6,159 nt of DNA, taken from the NCBI GenBank assembly GCA_015485015.1, contig WFUK01000266.1, positions 1 to 6,159 of the forward strand, written 5' to 3'. The translations under genes were made by a program, and so were the position numbers. Under the pieces are notes generated by a model. It was not told where the DNA came from, ran no database searches, and saw only the letters and a program-made list of their open reading frames with translations. This DNA comes from Paracoccaceae bacterium (GTDB taxonomy: Bacteria; Pseudomonadota; Alphaproteobacteria; Rhodobacterales; Rhodobacteraceae). This document shows, piece after piece, positions 1 through 5,834 of the stretch (the first letter of the stretch is position 1; every line of letters starts with the position of its first letter).

Positions 1-423
1 CTGCAGAAACACGCGATGGGGTTTCAGATAAAGCTTACCGGCGAAAGCCCGAGGGCGGCGCGGTTTGCGGGCGTAAAACCGGGGGTGATTATTGCGATTA
101 CACTCGGGATATCGGGCGCGGCGGCGGGGCTGGCGGGGCTGTTTGAGCTAACCGGCGCGGCGGGCAAGCTGACGATTGATTTTCCTGTGGGTTATGGCTT
201 TACCGCGATCATTGTGGCCTTTCTCGGGCGGCTTAACCCTGTGGGCATATTGCTGGCGGGGGTGGTGCTGGCGGGCACCTATATTGGCGGTGAAAACGCG
301 CAATTTATCCTGAAGCTGCCAGCGGCGGCGGTGACGGTTTTCCAAGGCATGATGCTGTTTTTCCTGCTTGGGTTTGAAATATTGATCAACTATCGAATTA
401 AACCTTTGCGGAGGGCCGTGTAA
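1..423 (+). CDS. BMP-type ABC importer permease, C-terminal part (5' end outside window)
   Basis: This is the last 140 codons of an inner-membrane permease of the BPD_transp_2 family (YufP/NupP-like). Position 1 is a codon start and the frame is open from the window edge, so the ATG at 16 is internal. Visible residues include the cytoplasmic coupling-loop motif TGESPRAARFAGV (window residues 13-25), which matches the family pattern G-x-x-P-x-A-A-R-x-A-G. It is followed by hydrophobic segments at about residues 27-48, 62-75, 80-94 and 105-129, and by GYGFTAIIVAFLGRLNP, also typical of the family. The tail is basic (RIKPLRRAV), as expected for a cytoplasmic C terminus. Full-length relatives have roughly 350 residues, so more than half is missing to the left. 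The stop codon overlaps the start of the next permease, which implies translational coupling and a heterodimeric channel. The family assignment is firm; the substrate is inferred from the neighbouring binding protein. Confidence 0.93.
   Translation: MQKHAMGFQIKLTGESPRAARFAGVKPGVIIAITLGISGAAAGLAGLFELTGAAGKLTIDFPVGYGFTAIIVAFLGRLNPVGILLAGVVLAGTYIGGENAQFILKLPAAAVTVFQGMMLFFLLGFEILINYRIKPLRRAV
410..414 (+). promoter_or_regulatory. Ribosome binding site of the second permease, inside the first permease gene
   Basis: GGAGG lies eight bases before the ATG at 423 and within the last codons of the upstream gene. The stop/start overlap TAATG (421-425) together with this site suggests coupled translation of the two permease subunits, giving balanced amounts. 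Confidence 0.8.
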
Positions 424-1355
424 TGGATTTCTCATCTCTTAGTCCCGTGGCCATGATTGTGCTGCTTATTGGCGCAGCTACACCGATTCTTCTGGCCGCC
501 ATCGGCGAGTTGGTGGTGGAAAAATCCGGTGTGCTTAATCTGGGTGTGGAAGGCATGATGATTATCGGCGCGGTCAGCGGTTTTATCGTGGCGGTGAATA
601 CCGATAGCCCGATGTTGGGGCTGGTCGGCGCGGCTGTGGGGGGCGCGGTTGTTTCGATGGTATTTGCGTTTCTCACGCAATATTTGCTGTCAAATCAGGT
701 GGCGACGGGGCTGGCGCTTACGTTGTTTGGCCTTGGGCTGGCGGCGCTGATGGGCAGTGCCTATAATGGTATCCGCCCGCCGCGTATGGCGCGGTTGGAG
801 ATTGAGGGGCTGAGCGATTTGCCCATCGTCGGAAAGCTGCTTTTCTCCCATGATCCGGTGATTTACGGGTCGCTCGCGTTGGTTTTTGCGGTGTGGTATT
901 TCCTCAATCGCACCCGCGCGGGGCTGGTGCTGCGGGCTTGTGGTGAGAATCATGAGGCGGCGCACTCGCTTGGCTATAATGTGCAGCTTATCCGCTTTGG
1001 CGCGATTATGTTTGGCGGAGCTTGCGCGGGGCTTGGCGGCGCTTATGTCAGCCTTGTGCGGGTGCCGCAATGGACCGAGGGCATGACCGCCGGTGTGGGC
1101 TGGATTGCGCTGGCGATTGTGGTGTTTGCGGCTTGGAAGCCGTGGCGGATTATTCTTGGTGCATATATGTTTGGTGGTATCACTATTTTACAGCTATCCT
1201 TGCAGGCGCTTGGAATCAGTATATCGGGGGCGTATCTTTCTATGACACCCTATATTGTAACGATCGTGGTTTTGGTTATTATGTCGTCTGACCGGAAGAA
1301 GGCGAGCCTGAATGCGCCCGCCTGTCTGGGCAAGTCTTTTCATGCTTCGCATTAA
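423..1355 (+). CDS. BMP-type ABC importer permease (second subunit)
   Basis: This complete 310-residue inner-membrane permease belongs to the BPD_transp_2 family (YufQ/NupQ-like), and its length is normal for that subfamily. The hallmark N-terminal stretch GELVVEKSGVLNLGVEGMM (residues 28-46) is nearly diagnostic for nucleoside/BMP-type importers. The coupling loop RACGENHEAAHSLGYNV is at residues 171-187. About eight to nine hydrophobic segments can be seen, roughly at 10-30, 38-58, 64-86, 91-112, 146-162, 190-211, 222-238, 242-260 and 273-288. The C terminus contains LNAPACLGK, a tail also seen in relatives. It would pair with the preceding permease to form the membrane channel driven by an ATPase encoded outside the window. 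The start is supported by GGAGG at 410-414. The binding-protein gene follows after 31 bases, in the same operon. Confidence 0.95.
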   Translation: MDFSSLSPVAMIVLLIGAATPILLAAIGELVVEKSGVLNLGVEGMMIIGAVSGFIVAVNTDSPMLGLVGAAVGGAVVSMVFAFLTQYLLSNQVATGLALTLFGLGLAALMGSAYNGIRPPRMARLEIEGLSDLPIVGKLLFSHDPVIYGSLALVFAVWYFLNRTRAGLVLRACGENHEAAHSLGYNVQLIRFGAIMFGGACAGLGGAYVSLVRVPQWTEGMTAGVGWIALAIVVFAAWKPWRIILGAYMFGGITILQLSLQALGISISGAYLSMTPYIVTIVVLVIMSSDRKKASLNAPACLGKSFHASH

Positions 1356-1375
1356 GCGGGGCCAACAATCCAAAC

Positions 1376-1380
1376 GGAGG
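1376..1380 (+). promoter_or_regulatory. Ribosome binding site that fixes the start of the binding protein
   Basis: GGAGG sits six bases before the ATG at 1387. The open frame extends upstream to an ATG at 1312, but that start would overlap the end of the permease gene, lacks such a site, and would put 25 mostly polar residues in front of a clear signal peptide. Confidence 0.88.
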
Positions 1381-1386
1381 TTTGAA

Positions 1387-2469
1387 ATGAAATTCACTAA
1401 AACACTGGCGGCCGCAGCGGCCATGGGCCTTGCGCTCGCGGGGGGCGCTATTGCCGGTTCGCATGGCGCGCCTGTAAAGGCCGGGTTTATCTATGTCGGC
1501 CCAATCGGCGACCTGGGCTGGACCTGGACCCATAATCAGGGCCGCTTGGCGCTTGAGGCCGAATTCGGCGATATGGTTGAAACCTCATATGTGGAAAGTG
1601 TGCCCGAGGGCGCAGATGCCGAGCGCGTTATGAGCCAGATGGCGCGGAGCGGTGTGGATATCATTTTCACAACATCCTTTGGCTATATGGACCCAACCAT
1701 AAATGTGGCGGAAGATTTCCCCGATGTGCGCTTTGAACACGCAACAGGCTATAAGCGCGCCGATAACGTGTCTACCTATAGCGCTCGTTTTTATGAAGGC
1801 CGCTATGTGATTGGCGAAATCGCCGGCGCTATGACCGAAACCAATAAAATCGGCTATATCGCCTCCTTCCCGATCCCCGAAGTTGTGCGCGGCATTAACT
1901 CGGCTTACCTTGCGGCTAAATCGGTTAACCCCGATGTGGAGTTCAAGGTTGTTTGGGTTTACACATGGTTTGATCCCGGCAAAGAGGCCGATGCGGCCAA
2001 TGCGCTGATCGAGCAGGGTGTGGATGTGATCATGCAGCACACCGATTCTCCGGCTGCCATGACCATTGCCGAAGAAAAAGGCGTATATGCTTTTGGTCAG
2101 GCGTCTGACATGTCCAGCTTTGGTCCGAATGCACAATTGACCGGCATCATTGATAATTGGGGCCCATACTATATCGAGCGGGTTCAGGCCGTTATGGATG
2201 GCACATGGGAAAGCACCGACACGTGGGATGGCGTTCAGGAAGGCATGGTTGGCTTTGCACCGTTTTCAGACAAGCTGCCTGATGATGTGCGCGCTCGCGC
2301 TGAAGCCACCATTGCCGCGCTGGCTGCGGGCGAGTTGAACCCGTTCACCGGCCCGATCAACAAACAAGACGGTTCTGTTTGGCTGGCTGAAGGCGAAGTG
2401 GCTGATGATGGCACGCTTGCTGGCCTGAACTTCTATGTTGAAGGCATCGAGGGCGAGCTGCCTAACTAA
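1387..2469 (+). CDS. BMP family ABC transporter substrate-binding protein (probable purine/nucleoside binder)
   Basis: This 360-residue periplasmic binding protein belongs to the BMP/Med (PnrA-like) family. Residues 1 to about 23 form a signal peptide: a basic start (MKFTK), an Ala/Leu/Gly-rich core and a probable cleavage site after AIA. There is no lipobox cysteine, so it should be soluble in the periplasm rather than a lipoprotein. Conserved stretches are KAGFIYVGPIGDLGWTWTHN (31-50), FTTSFGYMD (94-102), FEHATGYKRADN (116-127), WFDPGKEADAA (194-204), QHTDSPAA (217-224), GQASDM (237-242) and DNWGPYY (256-262). From memory, this pattern closely matches the alphaproteobacterial BMP proteins for which a Brucella member was crystallised with adenine bound. 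Adenine or another purine is therefore the best ligand guess, but it is inferred. It is the last gene of the operon, directly followed by a strong terminator. Confidence 0.95.
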   Translation: MKFTKTLAAAAAMGLALAGGAIAGSHGAPVKAGFIYVGPIGDLGWTWTHNQGRLALEAEFGDMVETSYVESVPEGADAERVMSQMARSGVDIIFTTSFGYMDPTINVAEDFPDVRFEHATGYKRADNVSTYSARFYEGRYVIGEIAGAMTETNKIGYIASFPIPEVVRGINSAYLAAKSVNPDVEFKVVWVYTWFDPGKEADAANALIEQGVDVIMQHTDSPAAMTIAEEKGVYAFGQASDMSSFGPNAQLTGIIDNWGPYYIERVQAVMDGTWESTDTWDGVQEGMVGFAPFSDKLPDDVRARAEATIAALAAGELNPFTGPINKQDGSVWLAEGEVADDGTLAGLNFYVEGIEGELPN

Positions 2470-2470
2470 G

Positions 2471-2511
2471 GCGCTTTCCATATAGTAACGAGAGGCCCGT
2501 GCGGAAAGCGC
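2471..2511 (+). promoter_or_regulatory. Alternative 9-bp stem competing with the operon terminator
   Basis: GCGCTTTCC (2471-2479), starting two bases after the stop codon, is a perfect reverse complement of GGAAAGCGC (2503-2511). The second arm consists of the loop and part of the right arm of the terminator hairpin at 2493-2517, so the two structures cannot form fully at the same time. This is the geometry of an antiterminator, or of a nested 3'-end structure that protects the transcript. Whether it works is unknown, and no + strand gene follows directly. Confidence 0.45.
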
Positions 2512-2522
2512 GGGCCTTTTTT
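2493..2522 (+). terminator. Intrinsic terminator of the ABC importer operon
   Basis: The left arm 2493-2502 (AGGCCCGTGC) pairs with the right arm 2508-2517 (GCGCGGGCCT) over ten base pairs. One of these is a T-G wobble (2500 with 2510). The loop is GGAAA (2503-2507). A run of six T (2517-2522) follows directly, so this is a textbook + strand terminator 24 bases after the binding-protein stop. The opposite strand has no T run, so it should not stop the convergent MFS transcript well. Confidence 0.92.
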
Positions 2523-2619
2523 ATGTGAATTCCGGCGCTTGGGGTGATGGTTGGATTTGAGTATTTATAGAAGACTGAAGATGAGGCGGGTGGGCGCTGA
2601 CAAATGCGCGAGGTTGAGC

Positions 2620-2667
2620 GCGGCGCGGCGAATAGCTGGCCCAGCCATGGGAAGGCTGACGCGCCGC
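2620..2667 (-). other. GC-rich inverted repeat just after the MFS stop codon
   Basis: GCGGCGCG (2620-2627) and CGCGCCGC (2660-2667) form an 8-bp inverted repeat around a 32-base loop. The loop holds a small GCTGG/CCAGC palindrome (2635-2645). It lies at the 3' end of the MFS gene and could slow polymerase or protect the message. No T run follows on the - strand, so it is not a standard intrinsic terminator. The rest of 2523-2666 shows nothing else I can support. Confidence 0.3.
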
Positions 2668-3875
2668 TAGGCTTTGGGCCTGGCGTGAGAAAACAGCAAG
2701 ATCAACAGTGCTGTGGCGCACAGCGCCGCGGAGGCCAGAAATGGCGCGCCGGGTAGATAAAGCGGTGTGGTCTCGGCGGTGAATATCCGGAAAAGCGAGG
2801 TCATCAGCAGGGGCGAGAGGATCATGGCCAGCCCTTGCACTGAAGCCAGCACCCCTTGCAGCTCGCCTTGGTTCTCGGCCGAGGTTGCCTTGGACATCAT
2901 GCCTTGCAACGAGGGCGAGGCGATGACGCCAAGCGCCATGACGGGCATGAGCAGGAACAAGAACAATGTGCTGGAAATGAAGCCGGTGATGACCAGCACT
3001 AGGGCATTCAGCGTGAGCGCCGCCTTGGCGGTATTCCACTCCCCGAAGCGCGGGATAACCAACCGAATTAGCCCACCTTGAACAAGCGCCATACACAGGC
3101 CGAAAATCGCAAGACTGATGCCGATCATACGCGAGTCAAACCCGAACTTTTCGGTGGTGAAATAGGCCCAAACAGACGGATAGACGTTTTGCCCAACCGA
3201 AAACAGGAAAAACACCAGCGCAAGAGCGCCAATTTCCGGCACATAGCGCAGGCGTGAAAGGGCGGTAAACGGATTGATGCGAGCAAGGTCGAAGGGGCGG
3301 CGTTTGTCTTGGCTCAGGGTTTCTGGCAGGAAAAAGTAGCCAAAGCAGGCATTTAAGGCAGCTACGCTGGCCGCGACATAAAACGGGGCGCGGGGGCCGA
3401 ACTGCCCCAACATGCCGCCAATCGCAGGCCCGATCACAAAGCCGACCCCAAAGGCAGCGCCAACAATGCCAAAGCTGGCGGCGCGTTTTTCTGCGGTGGT
3501 AATATCGGCCATATAGGCATTGGCGGTGGCAAAGGTGGCACCGGTAATGCCGGTGATCGCGCGGGCCACAAATAGCAACCAGATCACTTGCGCTTGGGCA
3601 AAAATCAGATAGCTGACCGACATGATCACCAGCGAGGTGAGCAGCACGGGGCGGCGGCCAAAATGGTCGGAAAGATTGCCGATGGTCGGGCCAAACATGA
3701 ATTGCATAAAGGCATAGGTAAAGGCCATCATCCCGCCCCACACGGCAGCTTCGGAGACGGTTTCGCCGGTGATTTGCCGGATCAAATCGGGCATGACAGG
3801 CATCATCAGCCCCACGCCGATGGAATCCATGGCGACGGTAATGATGATGAATATAACGGGTAATCTGGATTTCAT
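2667..3875 (-). CDS. TetA/TCR-like MFS drug efflux transporter
   Basis: This complete 402-residue major facilitator has about twelve hydrophobic segments. Its N terminus aligns from the first residue with class A-type TetA proteins, which supports the chosen start: a basic start, a hydrophobic helix with Asp17, and the GVGLMMPVMPDL stretch (21-32). Motif A is GNLSDHFGRRPVLL (66-79). The RAITGITGAT region (105-114) is the motif B position, and motif C is GFVIGPAIGG (145-154). LPETLSQDKRRPF (183-195) starts the central cytoplasmic loop. PSLQGMMSKATSAENQGELQ (321-340) is the second-half signature of this branch. Such proteins export drugs in exchange for protons across the inner membrane. Tetracycline is only one possible substrate, since many chromosomal members of this branch have no proven drug. 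No tetR-like gene is adjacent; the divergent neighbour is a CoA-transferase. The ATG has no good Shine-Dalgarno sequence, so translation may be weak or start in an unusual way. Confidence 0.93.
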   Translation of the reverse strand: MKSRLPVIFIIITVAMDSIGVGLMMPVMPDLIRQITGETVSEAAVWGGMMAFTYAFMQFMFGPTIGNLSDHFGRRPVLLTSLVIMSVSYLIFAQAQVIWLLFVARAITGITGATFATANAYMADITTAEKRAASFGIVGAAFGVGFVIGPAIGGMLGQFGPRAPFYVAASVAALNACFGYFFLPETLSQDKRRPFDLARINPFTALSRLRYVPEIGALALVFFLFSVGQNVYPSVWAYFTTEKFGFDSRMIGISLAIFGLCMALVQGGLIRLVIPRFGEWNTAKAALTLNALVLVITGFISSTLFLFLLMPVMALGVIASPSLQGMMSKATSAENQGELQGVLASVQGLAMILSPLLMTSLFRIFTAETTPLYLPGAPFLASAALCATALLILLFSHARPKA

Positions 3876-4034
3876 CCGCGCATGTTGCGCTTTTTTCCAG
3901 CATCTGCAAGCGTATTTCCCTGCCGGAATTGCAATGAAATAACTTTGCGCTTCAGCCAGCCCTTGTCCACAGCGGTGGAAAAGCTATGGTTCCTTTGTGT
4001 CGCGACGGCAATTTGAGCAGAGGACGGAAATCAT
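3876..4034. promoter_or_regulatory. Divergent promoter region between the MFS pump and the CoA-transferase
   Basis: This 159-bp non-coding stretch must carry promoters for both outward-reading genes. The rightward gene has a good ribosome binding site, GAGGA at 4020-4024 followed by ACGGA up to 4028, before the ATG at 4035. For the leftward gene I see no convincing -35/-10 pair and no strong ribosome site. An 8-bp palindrome ATTGCAAT lies at 3928-3935. A small hairpin, GCGC-ATGTT-GCGC (3878-3890), followed by six T on the + strand, lies in what would be the MFS 5' leader. Confidence 0.6.
3963..3990 (+). promoter_or_regulatory. Candidate sigma-70 type promoter of the CoA-transferase
   Basis: The candidate is TTGTCC (3963-3968), a 16-base spacer and TATGGT (3985-3990), each box matching four of six consensus bases. 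Transcription would start near 3997, about 38 bases before the ATG. The spacer region overlaps a short inverted repeat, TCCAC-AGCG-GTGGA (3966-3979), which could be an operator. The match is moderate and other starts are possible. Confidence 0.35.
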
Positions 4035-5219
4035 ATGATCAACGCGAAAAACCAAGGCCCGCTGGCGGGGGTGAAGGTGCTGGATATGTCTCGCATTCTG
4101 GCGGGGCCGGGCAGCACGCAGCTTTTGGGCGATTACGGCGCGGATGTGGTGAAGATAGAGCGACCGGGCGCGGGCGATGACACCCGCAAATGGGGACCGC
4201 CTTATGTGAAGGATGCGGCGGGGAACGAGGCGGGAGAGAGCGCCTATTACCTCGCCGCCAACCGCAACAAACGCTCGGTGGCGGTAGATATCGCTACGCC
4301 GGAAGGGGCGGCGCTGATTAAGGAACTGGCGGCCAAGGCCGATGTGCTGGTGGAGAATTACAAGCTCGGAGGCCTGAAGAAATACGGGCTGGATTACGCA
4401 GAAATCCGCAAGCTGAATCCCGATATTATCTATTGCTCGATCACCGGCTTTGGTCAAACCGGGCCAAACGCGCACCTGCCGGGCTATGACCTGATGGCGC
4501 AGGGCTATGGCGGCATTATGAGCCTGACGGGAGAGCCGGGCGGCACGCCGATGAAGGTGGGCGTGGGCATTGCCGATGTGATGTGCGGCATGTATGCGGC
4601 GACGGCGGTGCTGGCGGCGCTTCGGCATCGTGACCAAACCGGCGAGGGGCAACAGATCGATGTGGCTCTGGTCGATAGCCAGATCGCGTGGTTGATCAAT
4701 GAAGGCACCAATTATTTGCAGTCTGGCGAGGTGCCGAAACGGCGGGGCAATCAGCATCCGAATATCGTGCCCTATCAGGTGTTTGAAGCCAAGGACGGCC
4801 ATGTGATTGTGGCGGTGGGCAATGATAGCCAGTTCGGGCGGTTTTGCGAGATTCTCGGTGTGCCGGAAATGGCGGCGGATGTGGCCTACGCTACCAATAT
4901 CAAGCGCATTGAAAACCGCGAGGTGCTGCTACCCAAGCTGGAGGCGCTGTTTGCCACGCGCGGTAAGCAGGAAATGCTGGAGGCCATGAAGGCCAATAAC
5001 GTGCCTTGTGGCGAGGTGAATAACCTTGCCGAGGTGTTTGCCAGCCCGCAGGTGGCGGCGCGGGAGATGGTGGTGGAAATGGACCACCCCCACAGCCCGG
5101 TAAAGTTGATTGGCAATCCGGTGAAATTCTCGGCAACGCCGGTGACCTATCGGCATGCGCCGCCTCTGTGCGGGGCGGATACGGATGCTGTGATGCGGGA
5201 TTGGCTCGGGAAAGGCTAA
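4035..5219 (+). CDS. CaiB/BaiF family (class III) CoA-transferase
   Basis: This complete 394-residue protein has the usual length for class III CoA-transferases, cytoplasmic enzymes that move CoA between carboxylic acids through an aspartyl-CoA thioester. N-terminal family signatures are LAGVKVLDMSRILAGPGSTQ (10-29), LGDYGADVVKIERPGAGDDT (31-50) and YYLAANRNKRSVAVD (71-85). These are followed by IIYCSITGFGQTGP (131-144) and GYDLMAQGYGGIM (150-162). The probable catalytic residue is Asp181 in GVGIADVMCG, encoded at 4575-4577. Further conserved parts are GEGQQIDVALVDSQ (203-216), the NIVPYQVFEAKDGHVIVAVG block, and VPCGEVNNLAEVFASPQV near the C terminus. By recall, the closest pattern is the SUGCT-like branch (succinyl-CoA:glutarate CoA-transferase of human mitochondria and its bacterial relatives). 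A dicarboxylate such as glutarate or a related acid is therefore plausible. No glutaryl-CoA dehydrogenase or other acyl-CoA enzyme is visible nearby, so the substrate stays open. The gene appears to stand alone. Confidence 0.94.
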   Translation: MINAKNQGPLAGVKVLDMSRILAGPGSTQLLGDYGADVVKIERPGAGDDTRKWGPPYVKDAAGNEAGESAYYLAANRNKRSVAVDIATPEGAALIKELAAKADVLVENYKLGGLKKYGLDYAEIRKLNPDIIYCSITGFGQTGPNAHLPGYDLMAQGYGGIMSLTGEPGGTPMKVGVGIADVMCGMYAATAVLAALRHRDQTGEGQQIDVALVDSQIAWLINEGTNYLQSGEVPKRRGNQHPNIVPYQVFEAKDGHVIVAVGNDSQFGRFCEILGVPEMAADVAYATNIKRIENREVLLPKLEALFATRGKQEMLEAMKANNVPCGEVNNLAEVFASPQVAAREMVVEMDHPHSPVKLIGNPVKFSATPVTYRHAPPLCGADTDAVMRDWLGKG

Positions 5220-5365
5220 GCGGATCGGCGTGGCCCGCCGGGCGTTGTATGTGCGGATATATCAAGAATATTTTACCATCCGGCGCTATTATTGTTCGCT
5301 TATACTTGCGCTTTGCAGTAAGCCCGTATGCGTAAGGAAGAATAAATAGCCTGGGAGGGCGAATA
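5220..5365 (+). promoter_or_regulatory. Non-coding leader and promoter region of the stress-protein gene
   Basis: This 146-bp gap has a GC-rich start and an AT-rich middle. The best -10 candidate is TATACT (5301-5306), matching five of six consensus bases, but no good -35 lies at the normal distance. GGATATATC at 5255-5263 contains the palindrome GATATATC. GGGAGG at 5353-5358, seven bases before the ATG at 5366, is a strong ribosome binding site. A short GCCCG/CGGGC palindrome (5233-5243) follows the CoA-transferase without a T run. Confidence 0.4.
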
Positions 5366-5794
5366 ATGTATAAAAAGATTCTTGTTCCGATTGATATTCA
5401 TCAGGAAAGCTCTTGGACCAAAGCCCTGCCAACAGCGATTGAATTTGCCAAAAAGGACGGGGCGAAGCTTTATCTTTTTACCGTGGTGCCGGATTTTGGC
5501 ATGGCGGTGGCCGGGGCCTTGTTTCCGAAGGACTATGCCGAAAAGGCGATGCAGCATGCCGAGTATGAGCTAAATGCAGTGGCGCGAAATAATGTGCCGC
5601 GCGATATTGATTGCACTTGCTATGTGCGCCACGGCACGATCTATAAGCGGATTATCAAATCTGCCGATGAACTCGGGGCCAACCTTATTGTGCTGACCTC
5701 GCACCGGCCCGAAACCAAAGATTATCTGCTTGGGCCAAACGCGGCGCGGGTGGTGCGCCACGCAAAGCAATCGGTATTTGTGATCCGCGAATAA
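5366..5794 (+). CDS. Universal stress protein, UspF-like
   Basis: This complete 142-residue single-domain Usp (PF00582) is of normal length and probably forms a cytoplasmic dimer. The first strand MYKKILVPID ends in the conserved Asp10 that contacts adenine in ATP-binding members. The strand-to-loop region KLYLFTVVPDF is at 34-44. YVRHGTIYKRI (86-96) gives the usual small loop before helix 3, and the strand ANLIVLTSH is at 105-113. The C-terminal segment SHRPETKDYLLGPNAARVVRHA (112-133) closely matches the E. coli UspF pattern SHRP...YLLGSNA..VVRHA, in place of the canonical GxxG-(9x)-G(S/T) ATP loop. Even the usual G-S pair is G123-P124 here, so nucleotide binding may be altered. Many alphaproteobacterial members lie beside TRAP transporters (as TeaD does), but none is visible here. 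The upstream gap and downstream hairpin suggest a single-gene unit. Confidence 0.95.
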   Translation: MYKKILVPIDIHQESSWTKALPTAIEFAKKDGAKLYLFTVVPDFGMAVAGALFPKDYAEKAMQHAEYELNAVARNNVPRDIDCTCYVRHGTIYKRIIKSADELGANLIVLTSHRPETKDYLLGPNAARVVRHAKQSVFVIRE

Positions 5795-5805
5795 GCCCTT
5801 GATCG

Positions 5806-5834
5806 GTGCCGCGCCAAACGGGGCGCGGTGCTTT
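5806..5834 (+). terminator. Probable terminator of the stress-protein gene
   Basis: The left arm 5806-5815 (GTGCCGCGCC) pairs with 5822-5831 (GGCGCGGTGC): ten pairs, two of them wobbles, around a six-base loop. Only three T follow (5832-5834), so termination may be incomplete. The tail overlaps the stop codon of the convergent small gene. On the - strand there is no T run and the wobbles become mismatches, so it serves mainly the + strand. Confidence 0.6.

Noticed and set aside
1312..1386. Longer N terminus for the binding protein starting at ATG 1312
   Set aside because: It would overlap the permease gene by 44 bases, has no ribosome site, and would bury the signal peptide behind 25 polar residues. 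GGAGG at 1376-1380 points to 1387.
1585..2136. 183-residue - strand frame opposite the binding protein
   Set aside because: It has no ribosome site, no domain, and lies wholly inside a conserved gene.
2521..3096. 191-residue - strand frame over the 3' part of the MFS gene
   Set aside because: It is another shifted-frame shadow, with low-complexity Ala/Arg/His/Pro content and no recognisable domain.
3136..3909. 257-residue second frame on the - strand overlapping the MFS gene
   Set aside because: It is rich in Arg, His, Cys and Trp and has no membrane segments. It is a shifted-frame shadow of the MFS gene.
3963..3971. TTGTCCACA as a DnaA box and possible origin
   Set aside because: It is a single site with one mismatch to TTATNCACA, without clustering, an AT-rich unwinding element or replication genes.
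3984..4802. 272-residue open frame on the - strand opposite the CoA-transferase
   Set aside because: Its composition is dominated by His, Arg, Ala and Leu, as expected from the complement of a GC-rich gene. It matches no family, and the + strand frame is a clear enzyme.
5233..5243. GCCCG-C-CGGGC palindrome as a terminator of the CoA-transferase
   Set aside because: The loop would be one to three bases, the stem is short and no T run follows. At most a weak pause site.
5305..5329. Heat-shock (RpoH) promoter CTTGCG...CCCGTAT before the stress-protein gene
   Set aside because: The first half is only a partial match to CTTGAA and the spacing is shorter than usual.
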